From Deinococcus ficus (GTDB taxonomy: Bacteria; Deinococcota; Deinococci; Deinococcales; Deinococcaceae), in the NCBI RefSeq assembly GCF_003444775.1, contig NZ_CP021084.1, positions 186,001-250,000 of the forward strand: a DNA stretch of 64,000 nt, given 5' to 3'. The position numbers and the translations under genes are program-made. Position 1 is the stretch's first letter. The number at the start of each line of letters is the position of its first letter. The notes under the pieces are model-generated. The model searched no databases. It was given only the letters and a program-made list of their open reading frames with translations, and had not been told where the DNA came from. Positions 49,513 through 57,689 of the stretch are shown here, piece by piece.

Positions 49513-49905
49513 ATGGCGGCCCTCAGACTCTCGTTTGTGGATGACAACGAGGCGGACCATGTCCTTCTCGAGGAGGCACTGGACGAGCTGGGGCTCTCGG
49601 CGGATGGTCGGCACTTCCTGGATGCGGATGCGTTCCTGGGGGCGCTGAGGCGGGGTGAGGTGACTCCGGACGCGGTGATCACGGACCTGAACATGCCGGG
49701 CCGGGACGGGTTCGACCTGATCCTCGCCGTGCGCGCCTGCCCTGCCTGGGGGACGTTGCCGGTGCTGGTGTTCACCACTTCAGGCGCCGAGGAGGACCGG
49801 GTGCGCGCCGCGGCTGTCGGCGCTGACGGGTACTTTGTGAAGCCCAACTCCACCGGCGCCCTGGTTGGGGTGTTGAAGGCCATGATCCAGGTGCTCGAGC
49901 GCTAA
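49513..49905 (+). CDS. Stand-alone response regulator (Rcp1-like)
   Basis: 130 aa, one receiver domain without an output domain. Acid pocket D10-D11, phospho-acceptor D58 (VITDLNMPGRDG), T89 and K110 (VKPN) are all present. Single-domain regulators of this type act with phytochrome-like kinases or as phospho-relays; no histidine kinase is nearby. TAGGGT ends 6 nt before the ATG (leaderless). Confidence 0.93.
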   Translation: MAALRLSFVDDNEADHVLLEEALDELGLSADGRHFLDADAFLGALRRGEVTPDAVITDLNMPGRDGFDLILAVRACPAWGTLPVLVFTTSGAEEDRVRAAAVGADGYFVKPNSTGALVGVLKAMIQVLER

Positions 49906-49956
49906 CTCCTTGGAGGTCTTGGAGTGCGTGTGTGTCATTCAGCGGGGAAGGTCTCT

Positions 49957-49981
49957 CTATTCACGCGGGAATGTACCTACC
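49957..49981 (+). repeat. Left copy of a 25-bp inverted repeat
   Basis: The sequence CTATTCACGCGGGAATGTAC plus CTACC (25 nt) recurs on the opposite strand at 51527-51551 with one mismatch. The two copies point inward around two small genes. Confidence 0.8.
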
Positions 49982-50125
49982 CTCTCTTCTTCCCTCCCCT
50001 TCCTCCTGCCTTCCCCTGTCCCCCCACCTGTCCCTCTTCCCCTCTCCTGGCCTTTCCCGCTCCTTCACCATGCTCCTCCTCCCCATCTTCCTCCTCTGCA
50101 TCCCCTCTTTTCCCCTGCTTATGCC
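49982..50125 (+). other. Pyrimidine-rich tract
   Basis: About 140 bases that are almost all C and T on the plus strand, starting directly after the left inverted repeat. No convincing gene in 49906-50203. The right repeat is also followed, on its own strand, by a shorter C/T-rich stretch. Confidence 0.7.
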
Positions 50126-50203
50126 GGCGCTTCAGCACGGGAAACCACCCCACCTCCGCGTTCCTCCGACCAGGCACCAGCCGCAGCACTCCATTTCCTT
50201 CAT

Positions 50204-50623
50204 TCAGCTGCGCCCCTCAGGCCAACCGGTGAACTCAGCCTCCGCTCCCTCACCAGCGGCCGTCCGGACGATCCGCGCCATCCACTCGTCGCGTTCCAGT
50301 GCATCGGCGTCCTCGTAGACGTACACGAAGCCCGTCTGCTCGCCAAGGAGTGCACGCAACAGGTCCCGGACGCCTGCCTGATCGGCGTCCGGAGTGAGGA
50401 TGGCGATGCGCATCCCGACCCGGCCCGCCCCGAGACCAGGCTGGTGTTCGAGCACCTCGTACCCCGGCAGAGCGGACCTCGGGTAGTTCGATGCAGCCGG
50501 GCTCTGCGCGGCAGTTCTGGCTGGCGGGGATGGGCGCGTCGTCAGGATCAGTGCGGGAATGCCGAGGAGGAGGGTGGCCATGAGGACAAGCTTGGTTCGT
50601 GGACTGGGTTGGGAAGGTGCCAT
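50204..50623 (-). CDS. Small anchored extracytoplasmic protein
   Basis: 139 aa. N-terminal hydrophobic helix (LVLMATLLLGIPALIL), a Pro/Ala/Ser linker, then an alpha/beta domain (VGMRIAILTPDADQAGVRDLL; TGFVYVYEDADALERDEWMA). AAGGAAA lies 7 nt before the ATG. No family recognised. It lies inside the unit bounded by the 25-bp inverted repeats. Confidence 0.6.
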   Translation of the reverse strand: MAPSQPSPRTKLVLMATLLLGIPALILTTRPSPPARTAAQSPAASNYPRSALPGYEVLEHQPGLGAGRVGMRIAILTPDADQAGVRDLLRALLGEQTGFVYVYEDADALERDEWMARIVRTAAGEGAEAEFTGWPEGRS

Positions 50624-50762
50624 GTCATTTTCCTTGCGAGTCAGTCCAGTGATGTATTCGGGCGTGTGAACGTCCTCAAGGGCCTTTCCCCGTGCGCTGG
50701 CAGGAGCCCAAGCCGGTGAAACGGAGCAGAAGTCATCGGAATCCCCAGATTCAATCAGGGTC

Positions 50763-51134
50763 CTACTTCAGTCCGTACAGCGCCAGGACGATGCCCTGGC
50801 AGATCATCCCACCCAGGAGCACCGTTACCGGCAGGCGAATCGGCATGCTCGTCATGCGGACGTGCTGATGCTGGCCCAGTCGGGCGTACGCGCCGACCTC
50901 AACCTTGTTCGTCAGGTACGCGCCGTACATCAAATATGCGGAGAGCAGGCACAGGATCATGCCCACCAGATCCACACCCTTCAGAAGATCACTCATCTCC
51001 GGACCGTGCCGCCACAGGCCATACCCGGCTCCCACCGCCGCACCGGCCAGGCCGGTCCCGATGCCCTGCAGGATCATGAGGCCGAAAGCCGCACCGCGGC
51101 TTTCCACCCGGGACTGGTAAGCGGAGAGGAACAT
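50763..51134 (-). CDS. Small membrane protein
   Basis: 123 aa from ATG 51134 (GGAG just upstream); the frame is open to ATG 51221 (152 aa). About three hydrophobic segments (FGLMILQGIGTGLAGAAVGAG, LVGMILCLLSAYLMYGAYL, VTVLLGGMICQGIVLALYG). No family recognised. Second gene of the unit bounded by inverted repeats. Confidence 0.6.
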   Translation of the reverse strand: MFLSAYQSRVESRGAAFGLMILQGIGTGLAGAAVGAGYGLWRHGPEMSDLLKGVDLVGMILCLLSAYLMYGAYLTNKVEVGAYARLGQHQHVRMTSMPIRLPVTVLLGGMICQGIVLALYGLK

Positions 51135-51526
51135 ACTCCACGGTACGAGACCCGGTTCAGCTGGGTTGCCGGAGTTCAGCAGTAGGGGCTTGAGCTGGAG
51201 GCGTGCCGTGACCCAAAGCATGGGCCGGGGCGTGGGGAAGACCAGGACACGATCACCTGTCCCTCAGAGTGCAGCCCCGAAGAAGTGACAGGAGCCGGCG
51301 GGCAAATCGCTGAGGAGCGGAACGTGGGCGTCCCGGCGTCACTGTCACCTGATGGGAGCTGGCTGCGCATCCACCGAGGAAATGAGGCACCAGCCATTCC
51401 CCTCATGCTGCTGCTCGGGCTGGAGCGTGGTGGGTCACCAGGGACAGTCGCACCTGGAATCTCGCACCAGGGAATCAGTGGCGCAGAGGAAGGGAGAGGC
51501 GGTGGAAGGGGGATGGATGGATTGAT
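51135..51526. other. Stretch without a supported gene
   Basis: Possible N-terminal extension of the left-hand membrane gene up to 51221, then sequence with weak frames on both strands and no ribosome site. A purine-rich plus strand at 51481-51520 mirrors the pyrimidine tract at the other end of the unit. Confidence 0.5.
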
Positions 51527-51551
51527 GGTAGGTACATTCCTGCGTGAATAG
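51527..51551 (-). repeat. Right copy of the 25-bp inverted repeat
   Basis: Reverse complement of the 49957-49981 repeat with 24 of 25 bases identical. On the minus strand it is also followed by C/T-rich sequence. Confidence 0.8.
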
Positions 51552-51595
51552 AAAAGCATAGGCCGCAGACCACCCCAAAACCCACCACCCGCAAC

Positions 51596-51616
51596 CACCC
51601 ACGCGCCCCCTACGCT
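51596..51616 (+). promoter_or_regulatory. Promoter block CACCCAC-N8-TACGCT
   Basis: CACCCAC at 51596-51602, 8 nt, TACGCT at 51611-51616, then a leader of about 36 nt with CAGGAG before ATG 51659. Likely promoter of the six-gene run. Confidence 0.5.
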
Positions 51617-51658
51617 GGCCACAGGCCAGCCCCCACCACCCCACCCCAGGAGCCCCGC

Positions 51659-51949
51659 ATGTACCCCACCCCCTACCCCACCGGCATGACCCTCGGCGAG
51701 AGTCTCCACTACATCGACCCCGACACCCACACCGAACACCCCGCCACCCTCATCGGCCCCGCCGACGCCAAAGGCCACCTCCACCTCAACGTCCACTACC
51801 CCGGCAAACTCGAAGCCCGCCGCGCCCCCCTCAGCAAACAACTTACCGGCGGCACCTGCCACCCCCAGACCTACAGCCACCCCCCCATCACACCCAAGCC
51901 CCCCAGCTTCATCAAACAAGTCCAGAAATTCATGAAGGAGCAGTCCTGA
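51659..51949 (+). CDS. Small hypothetical protein, first of a six-gene run
   Basis: 96 aa. The first part is beta-rich (MTLGESLHYIDPDTHTEHPA; GHLHLNVHYPGKLE) with a basic helix at the end (FIKQVQKFMKE). AGGAG lies 6 nt before the ATG. No family recognised. Confidence 0.6.
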   Translation: MYPTPYPTGMTLGESLHYIDPDTHTEHPATLIGPADAKGHLHLNVHYPGKLEARRAPLSKQLTGGTCHPQTYSHPPITPKPPSFIKQVQKFMKEQS

Positions 51950-52016
51950 GGGACAGAGAACCCCTCACCCCTCCCGTGGTCCCCGAAGGCCCCAGCACCA
52001 CCCCGGAGGACCCCCC

Positions 52017-52658
52017 ATGACCACCACCCCCCTGCCCGCCTGGCACGACCTGCCCGGCCTCCTCACCGCCCTCCACACCCTCGGCCAGACCGACCTTGCC
52101 GCCCGCCTCCAACACTCCGGAGCACGCCTGGAGGCCCTGCTCGCCAACGAGGCCGACGACGCCCCCGACCACGCCCAGGAACTCACACGCTTCGCCACCC
52201 TCAAAGCCCACGCCTTCACCCTGCTCGAAGGCCGCCCCCTCCTGCCCGTGGAGGTGACCGACGCGCAAGCCGGCGAACCCAGCGACCAGACCATGACCCC
52301 CTGCGCCAACTGCGGCAAACCCTGGTCCCAGGCCAACGAGCACCGCACCGCGCAGATGTACGACGGCGAATGGGTCTGCAGCAAGGCCTGCGAGGACGAA
52401 CACAACGAACTGGGGTGCCCGTTCGCCCACGGCGAGAACTACCGCACCCAGTTCGAGTTGCGGGACGGGCTGTTGAATGACGGCGCCTTGGCCCGCCTGA
52501 GCCTCGAAGCCCGGAACGCCCGCGACCAGATCGAAGGGTCCACCCTGCGCAACCGCAATGCCGCTTCGGGGATCCTCGGCCTCCTCATCACCACCCTCGA
52601 CGACACCACCCGCGGCGTCCTCCCCCTCCTGAACGACCCGCACAAGGGCCGGTCATGA
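52017..52658 (+). CDS. Hypothetical protein with a zinc-finger-like segment
   Basis: 213 aa. Helical N-terminal third, then CANCGKPW with a later VCSKACEDEH, a C2-C2 pattern likely to bind zinc (residues about 95-125), then a second helical region. Its stop overlaps the next start (ATGA at 52655). Family unknown. Confidence 0.65.
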   Translation: MTTTPLPAWHDLPGLLTALHTLGQTDLAARLQHSGARLEALLANEADDAPDHAQELTRFATLKAHAFTLLEGRPLLPVEVTDAQAGEPSDQTMTPCANCGKPWSQANEHRTAQMYDGEWVCSKACEDEHNELGCPFAHGENYRTQFELRDGLLNDGALARLSLEARNARDQIEGSTLRNRNAASGILGLLITTLDDTTRGVLPLLNDPHKGRS

Positions 52659-53116
52659 CGACCCCCGCGCTCACTTCCAAATCCGCCGAGCAGATCGAAA
52701 CCGAATGGAAGGCCATCGAGGCCAAGCGGCCCGGCGGCGCCCTCCCCAACGTCGAGCGCCTCCTCAACAGCGACAAGGCATTGAAGGCCCGGGCCGCTGG
52801 CGGGGACCAGGCCGACCTGCTGGAGATCATCGAGGTGTTGCACCACAGCCTGCGCAGCTACCACACGGAAATGGGCGTGCTCCTCACCGAGCGTGACGCC
52901 CACCGCGTCGCCCTGGACGACGCCCTTCCGGTTCTCGAACTCGTCTTCGAACGCGGGCAGATCCTCGACCGCATGACCCAGCCGGACATGAGCGGCCGCC
53001 ACCCCCTCCAGGGCGAACTCGACGCCGTGGAGCACCAGCTGAGACGCACCTGGCGTCCCCTGCGCCTGCTGCCTGTCCTTCAGACCGCCCGCACCGCCCT
53101 GAAAGGAACGCCATGA
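52655..53116 (+). CDS. Hypothetical helical protein
   Basis: 153 aa, strongly helical (AEQIETEWKAIEAKRPGG; LLEIIEVLHHSLRSYHTEMG), possibly coiled coil. Start and stop both overlap neighbours by ATGA. No family recognised. Confidence 0.65.
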   Translation: MTTPALTSKSAEQIETEWKAIEAKRPGGALPNVERLLNSDKALKARAAGGDQADLLEIIEVLHHSLRSYHTEMGVLLTERDAHRVALDDALPVLELVFERGQILDRMTQPDMSGRHPLQGELDAVEHQLRRTWRPLRLLPVLQTARTALKGTP

Positions 53117-53430
53117 CCGTCTACGTCGACGAAATTAAGGATTACCAGGGCGCGGTCGGCGGGCACGTCGGCCGCGTCAATCAGCGGTGGTGCCACCTGA
53201 CCGCCGACACGCTCGACGAGCTGCACGCGATGGCCGCCAAGATCGGCCTGAAACGCTCCTGGTTCCAATCCAGTCACCTGCTGCACCACTGCCACTACGA
53301 CCTGACGCCCGGAAAGCGCGCCGCGGCCGTCCGGGCCGGCGCCGTGGAGGTGAAGGCCATGGACCGCGCGAGACACCTCGCGGCCGCGGGGACCGCCCTC
53401 ACACCCTCAGGGCTGCCGGGCCGGTCGTGA
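53113..53430 (+). CDS. DUF4031-like protein
   Basis: 105 aa. MTVYVDEIKDY, WCHLTADTLDELHAMAAKIG, LKRSWFQ, HYDLTPGKRAAAVRAGAVEV are the hallmarks of DUF4031, a small family found in phages and actinobacterial genomes with conserved His/Trp residues. Function unknown. Overlaps both neighbours (ATGA before, GTGA after). Confidence 0.85.
   Translation: MTVYVDEIKDYQGAVGGHVGRVNQRWCHLTADTLDELHAMAAKIGLKRSWFQSSHLLHHCHYDLTPGKRAAAVRAGAVEVKAMDRARHLAAAGTALTPSGLPGRS
53398..53415 (+). promoter_or_regulatory. Hairpin start element inside the DUF4031 gene
   Basis: CTCACACCCT-CA-GGGCTG, a weaker stem, but it ends exactly 11 nt before the GTG at 53427 and the spacer CCGGGCCGGTC resembles that of other elements. 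Confidence 0.45.
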
Positions 53431-53942
53431 GCGGCCTCGTGGACGCCCTCGGCTTCATCCCCCTGTGGTACTGGGGTGCGGGGCTCCTGGTGCTGCTCGC
53501 CGCCACCTCCGACGCCGGCACGGAGGTCAAGGAGGCGCTGCTGGGACTGGCCACCGGTCTATTGACGCTGGCCTTGCTGCTCACCATGCTCGCCTTCTGG
53601 CCGCTGGTGATCGTGATCAGCACCCTTCACCGCAACCGCACCCACCAGCGCGGCCAGACGCGCACGCACCGCTCCCCGGAGTGGTTCCTCGCCCGCTGGG
53701 CCGAGGTGCCCCGCACATTCGGGATCCACCGCGGCCGCTGGATGATCGCCGGCCGGTGGTGGCCCGCCCTCACCGCGCACCCCATCCAGTACATGCCGCG
53801 GCACACCGCCATCGTCGACGGACGCACTCTGACACTGCACTTGCTCATCGTGGAAGTGGCCATCACCCGCCTTTCCCTGCCGGCCGGTCCAGACCAGCTT
53901 TCACCCGGCCCTGCCGGCCGGGATCCGGAAGTTCACCTATGA
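53427..53942 (+). CDS. Predicted membrane protein
   Basis: 171 aa from a GTG that overlaps the DUF4031 stop (GTGA). Two or three hydrophobic helices in the first 70 residues (FIPLWYWGAGLLVLLAATS; ALLGLATGLLTLALLLTM) are followed by a basic cytosolic domain (HRNRTHQRGQTRTHR) and a beta-rich end. The GTG is supported by both overlap and hairpin spacing. Confidence 0.6.
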   Translation: MSGLVDALGFIPLWYWGAGLLVLLAATSDAGTEVKEALLGLATGLLTLALLLTMLAFWPLVIVISTLHRNRTHQRGQTRTHRSPEWFLARWAEVPRTFGIHRGRWMIAGRWWPALTAHPIQYMPRHTAIVDGRTLTLHLLIVEVAITRLSLPAGPDQLSPGPAGRDPEVHL

Positions 53943-54538
53943 CCGACTCCAGCGACCCCACGACCACGCCCACCCTCCTGACCCCCGTGGAACAGGCCGC
54001 CTTGGAAGCCTTCGGGGACGCCTGGACGCGCCTGCGCACCGTCGAGCAGGCTGTGAAGGACGGGCACGGAGCGAGCTTCACGCACCACGACGCGCTCCAG
54101 GCCATGCAAACCGCTGCCCAGGCGGTCAGAGCGGCCGTGCTTGGACACGACCAGGACCCCTGCGAACCGACGCACCTTCATAACGGGGTGACGCTCACCC
54201 TCACCCTGCCTCTGAACCGGCTCCCGGGCCTCACCGCCGATCTGGTGCACGCGCCGTTGGCGAACCTGCTCGACGAGGGCTGCTTCACCGTCACCGGCGA
54301 AGGCGAACGGGAACTCCCCACCACGGCGCACGACCTCGCCCGCGCCGCCTCACAGCTCCTCAGCGAGGAAGCCGAAATCCGCCTGTACGGTGACGCCCTC
54401 GGCGCCCTCACCGCCCGCCTCTCCGAGCACAGCCGCGCCCTGCGCATCCGCGCCTACGAACTCGACCCCGACCAGGCCCACGCCGGGTGGGCCAGCGACA
54501 GCGGGCACCTCAAGCACGGCCGGCTGAAACCCTACTGA
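53939..54538 (+). CDS. Hypothetical protein, last of the six-gene run
   Basis: 199 aa, mainly helical (AALEAFGDAWTRLRTVEQAV; DLARAASQLLSEEAEIRLYG) with a beta segment in the middle. Overlaps the previous gene by ATGA. A TTTCACCC/CCGGGAT hairpin-like sequence lies just upstream at 53899-53924. Confidence 0.6.
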   Translation: MTDSSDPTTTPTLLTPVEQAALEAFGDAWTRLRTVEQAVKDGHGASFTHHDALQAMQTAAQAVRAAVLGHDQDPCEPTHLHNGVTLTLTLPLNRLPGLTADLVHAPLANLLDEGCFTVTGEGERELPTTAHDLARAASQLLSEEAEIRLYGDALGALTARLSEHSRALRIRAYELDPDQAHAGWASDSGHLKHGRLKPY

Positions 54539-54683
54539 GGAGGGGAGCGCGGGCCAGGACGGTCCTCAGCACCGCGCTCACCGACCCATGCGGTTCGTTC
54601 CGATTGCTGTGACGGTACGCACCAGGCGGCTGTGCTCCTTCCCACCCACCGGCGGTGACCCGTGGCTGTCAAATCTCCCTGCG

Positions 54684-55289
54684 CTACACCAGCGGCGCCC
54701 GCGTCGGCGAGGCGTAATCCGCGGCGGGGTTCAGATACTCCTCTTCAAACTGTTCGTAGCCATGCCGCTGCAGGTAACGAAACTCACTCCGGTAGATCGG
54801 CATGGCCCACAGAACCTGAATCTTGAAGTTCGGATGGTCGATCTGACCATGAGGCTGAGCGGTGTACAGCCGGTCATCATGCTCGAACGGATCGGTCAGA
54901 TAGAACAGGCAGGCCGGTTCCGCCTCCAGCAGTCCCGGGGCGCCAGGAATGTGCAGGTGAGCGCCGGAAAACACGAACGCCTGCTCGACGAAGGGGTACA
55001 GCGCCAGGCGTCTGAGCGTGTCGGGAATCCCAGGGTGATCTGGCGGGTGCGCGATGAGGTACTCGTGCCGCATGCCCCGGGCATCCCGGTAGCGGTGCTC
55101 GCTGTGCGGGATGCGGCCGACGGACGCCCCGACAGACACGCTGAACGCGGAGTCCTGAACGTAGGTGGCGCAGGCGAACGGCGTCGCCTCCGGGTGAATC
55201 GAGACCGTGGACGTGACGAGGGTCGTGGGTGGCCCGAGCCAGCGGTCCATCCGGTCACGCACGGCCAGGAGGGCGTCCAGGTCAGGCAT
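54684..55289 (-). CDS. Suppressor-of-fused (SUFU) domain-like protein
   Basis: 201 aa. VSVGASVGRIPHSEHRYRD, HEYLIAHPPDHPGIPDTL, ACLFYLTDPFE and IQVLWAMPIYRSEFRYLQRHG, with a closing FEEEYL, follow the bacterial SUFU pattern. Bacterial SUFU proteins are often immunity proteins of toxin systems. The other SUFU-like gene is at 56365. Start ATG 55289 was chosen at the first residue of the conserved body. Confidence 0.7.
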   Translation of the reverse strand: MPDLDALLAVRDRMDRWLGPPTTLVTSTVSIHPEATPFACATYVQDSAFSVSVGASVGRIPHSEHRYRDARGMRHEYLIAHPPDHPGIPDTLRRLALYPFVEQAFVFSGAHLHIPGAPGLLEAEPACLFYLTDPFEHDDRLYTAQPHGQIDHPNFKIQVLWAMPIYRSEFRYLQRHGYEQFEEEYLNPAADYASPTRAPLV

Positions 55290-55500
55290 GCGGCCTCTGG
55301 GCGCCGGGCATGATGGGGTCTCGGGCAAATCGCATCGCGTTCCTGGTCACCATGGTAGTCGTCCCACGCCGGAAGGCAGGGCTTGAACGAGGGGAGGGGC
55401 GCGGCCCCTCTCCCGGATGCCTCCCTGTCAGGGCGGCGCGTGGCTTTGTCTCGCTCTCCCTGAGGAAGCGGGCACGCACGATCTTCCCTACAGTGAGGGC

Positions 55501-55965
55501 ATGCGCCCGGTCCTGACGGCTTTCCTTGCCTGTGGCCTGCTGGCCCAGGGTTCTGCCCTCCCGGTCACGGAAAAGCGGGTCCGGCTGGGGTATTTCGCTC
55601 CCCTGGTGCCCTCCACCTACACGGGCCCGACCTCACCGCTGGAAATCGTGTACAACGTGAGGCCCACCGGCGGCCGGAGCATGCCACTCATGCTGACGCT
55701 GACCCTCCGGCCGGACGGGGGCGGCCCGGTGATCCAGCGCACGGCCTCCCTCCCCGCCACCGGATGGGGCGGGTGGAAGGGCGAGGTTCCCAAAGGCCAG
55801 CTCGAGATTCGCGCGACCGGCGGCAATTGCGTCTCCAGCCTGACACTCAAGATCACCGGAACTCGCAAGATCGTCCGGGCGGCCTACGTGTTCAACGGCC
55901 TGCACAAGGTCCACAGCGAACTGTTCGTCGCCGGGAAACGCGTCAGCTACGGCAAGTGCGGGTAA
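55501..55965 (+). CDS. Small secreted protein
   Basis: 154 aa. Signal peptide (VLTAFLACGLLAQGSALP) and a beta-rich mature domain (LEIVYNVRPTGGRSMPLMLTL; GQLEIRATGGNC) ending in a cysteine-containing YGKCG; the two mature cysteines could form a disulfide. TACAGT ends 6 nt before the ATG (leaderless). Confidence 0.65.
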   Translation: MRPVLTAFLACGLLAQGSALPVTEKRVRLGYFAPLVPSTYTGPTSPLEIVYNVRPTGGRSMPLMLTLTLRPDGGGPVIQRTASLPATGWGGWKGEVPKGQLEIRATGGNCVSSLTLKITGTRKIVRAAYVFNGLHKVHSELFVAGKRVSYGKCG

Positions 55966-55981
55966 ATCCCGGGCGGCGTTC

Positions 55982-56230
55982 TCAGCGCTGGCGGTCCTCC
56001 TGCACCTTCCGGAACGCGGCGGCAAACTCGTCGTTCTCCGGGACGGGCGGAGCCAGGCATTCCACCGCGGGCGGAAGAAGCGGCGGGGCCACGCTGCCCT
56101 GCCCCAGCAGCCCGTTCACGGCGCCGCCGGCATTCCCGACGCCACGCAGGAAACGGTTGCCGGTCAGGCGCTCCCGCAGGGAGGACCGCGGCGCTTCCGG
56201 GTGGCGGTTCGTGTCGGTCTGGTCGTCCAT
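55982..56230 (-). CDS. Small hypothetical protein
   Basis: 82 aa. GGGAGG lies 3 nt from the ATG. Arg-rich start (SSLRERLTGNRFLRG), Gly/Pro-rich middle and an acidic helix at the end (NDEFAAAFRKVQEDRQ). No family recognised. Divergent from the SUFU gene at 56365. Confidence 0.5.
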   Translation of the reverse strand: MDDQTDTNRHPEAPRSSLRERLTGNRFLRGVGNAGGAVNGLLGQGSVAPPLLPPAVECLAPPVPENDEFAAAFRKVQEDRQR

Positions 56231-56364
56231 GTTCCCTCCCTGGAACGCCGGGTGGTACAGGCGTCCTGACTCCATGGTAGGTCGAGCCTGGGGGGCCGCT
56301 CTGCAGGATGTGACCCGGTCAACTTCGCTCCGGAAGCGCGCAGAGGCTCAGTACGATGCCGGGC

Positions 56365-57126
56365 ATGAGTGAGTTTGCGCCGGACGGCACCCGCATCTAC
56401 CGCCACGACGCCCAGGACGACACCCGGCCCGTCGCGGACACGAGCGCAGGCGTCCGGGAAGCGTTCGAACGGCACCTGGGCCGCGTGCTCGGCGCTGAGC
56501 CGATGGTGTTCCACGAGCTGATCAGTGACGTCGTGCACCTCGACATCTACATGTACCCGCCGACCGTGGCGCGGCCATACACCGTCCTGGCCACCTCCGG
56601 CATGAGCGACCTGCCCATGACCGTGCCTGAAGTCGCGCAGGAACAGAGTCTGATGGAAGGGACGGGCTCCCTGGAACGGGCGGAACTCCTGCTCGCCCTC
56701 CCGCCCGAGTGGCCACTCACGCAAGAGGCGTTTGAGGACGAGCGCCACTACTGGCCGGTGCGGCTTCTGAAGGGCACCGCCCGGCTTCCACACCAGTACC
56801 GCACGTGGCTGGGCATCGGGCACACCGTCCCGAACGGCGACCCCGCCCGGCCATACGCCCCCGGCACCGAGCTAAGCGGGATTGTGCTGCTCCCCCCGGT
56901 GCTGGATGACCTGCAGGAATTGAGCGACCCGGAGAAGGTGCCGGAACTGCGCTTCTACGCCGTCGTTCCCCTCACCACCGAGGAGATGGACCTGAAACTC
57001 ACGCACGGCCTGGACGCCCTCCTGAACCGGCTGAACGAAGCGGGCGTGAACGAGCTGCTCACCCCGGACCGCGTGAATGCCGCCCCCGCCACCAAACGGT
57101 CCTGGTGGCAGCGCCTGCGCGGCTGA
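56365..57126 (+). CDS. Suppressor-of-fused (SUFU) family protein
   Basis: 253 aa. HLDIYMYPPTVARPYTVLAT, SGMSDLPMTVPE, ERAELLLALPPEWPLTQEAF, HYWPVRLLKGTARLPHQY and GHTVPNGDPARPYAPGT are the long conserved blocks of the SUFU domain family. Leaderless start: TACGAT (56352-56357) ends 7 nt before ATG 56365. Bacterial SUFU proteins are usually linked to toxin immunity, but no toxin is next to it. Confidence 0.88.
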   Translation: MSEFAPDGTRIYRHDAQDDTRPVADTSAGVREAFERHLGRVLGAEPMVFHELISDVVHLDIYMYPPTVARPYTVLATSGMSDLPMTVPEVAQEQSLMEGTGSLERAELLLALPPEWPLTQEAFEDERHYWPVRLLKGTARLPHQYRTWLGIGHTVPNGDPARPYAPGTELSGIVLLPPVLDDLQELSDPEKVPELRFYAVVPLTTEEMDLKLTHGLDALLNRLNEAGVNELLTPDRVNAAPATKRSWWQRLRG

Positions 57127-57143
57127 CGCGCGACACTGAACCC

Positions 57144-57626
57144 GTGTGGGATGACGTGAAGGCGTTCGAGGCGTACGAGCCAGGGTGGTTCCTGAGCATG
57201 TCCGGCTCCGGGTTGGTCTGCCGGATTGAAGAGCAGGACGGCGATGTGCAGGTCAGGCTGACGTTCCCGGCGGTGGTCCCGCACGACTCGCCCCTGGTGG
57301 GGGTGGCGGTGTCCCCCGACGGCACCTTCCGCTGGGCGGCACACGCCGGGGACACCGCTGCAGGCGACCACTTCGAAGCCCTGACGGCCATCCGGGCTCT
57401 GGTGCTCGAAACGGAACAGGCCGTGGTGTGGGATGTCGCGGTCCGCAAACGAGCCGGGCGGATGGATGACGTGCTGTCCGGAGAGGAAGGCATCTCCCGG
57501 CGACACGTCGGGGGCAACCGCTGGTGGTGGCGGTTCGTCGGGGATACCGTGGAGGTCTGGCTGGACGCAGAGGACCTGCACTTCAAGTGCGTCGACATCT
57601 GGCGCGTGCAGAACCCGGCCTTGTAG
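57144..57626 (+). CDS. Hypothetical protein
   Basis: 160 aa from a GTG; GACACT ends 6 nt upstream. Compact alpha/beta protein rich in Trp (WFLSMSGSGLVCRIEEQDGD; GGNRWWWRFVGDTVEVWLDAED). It follows the SUFU gene by 17 nt and may be functionally linked. A strong bidirectional terminator follows. Confidence 0.6.
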   Translation: MWDDVKAFEAYEPGWFLSMSGSGLVCRIEEQDGDVQVRLTFPAVVPHDSPLVGVAVSPDGTFRWAAHAGDTAAGDHFEALTAIRALVLETEQAVVWDVAVRKRAGRMDDVLSGEEGISRRHVGGNRWWWRFVGDTVEVWLDAEDLHFKCVDIWRVQNPAL

Positions 57627-57644
57627 ATCCAGTGAGCTTCCAAT

Positions 57645-57680
57645 GAGATCAGGCCACCCCGCAAGAGGTGGCCTGATCTC
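57645..57680. terminator. Bidirectional terminator between convergent genes
   Basis: Perfect 14-bp stem GAGATCAGGCCACC / GGTGGCCTGATCTC around an 8-nt loop. Confidence 0.85.
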
Positions 57681-57689
57681 GATTGAGCT

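Noticed and set aside
49910..50719. Plus-strand frame through the pyrimidine tract and the following region
   Set aside because: The product is almost only Pro, Leu, Ser and Phe in the tract, then runs antisense to the better-supported minus-strand gene with a signal anchor and ribosome site.
51966..51982. Another CTCACCCC...GTGGT sequence before the gene at 52017
   Set aside because: Weak pairing and the start is about 34 nt away, outside the family spacing.
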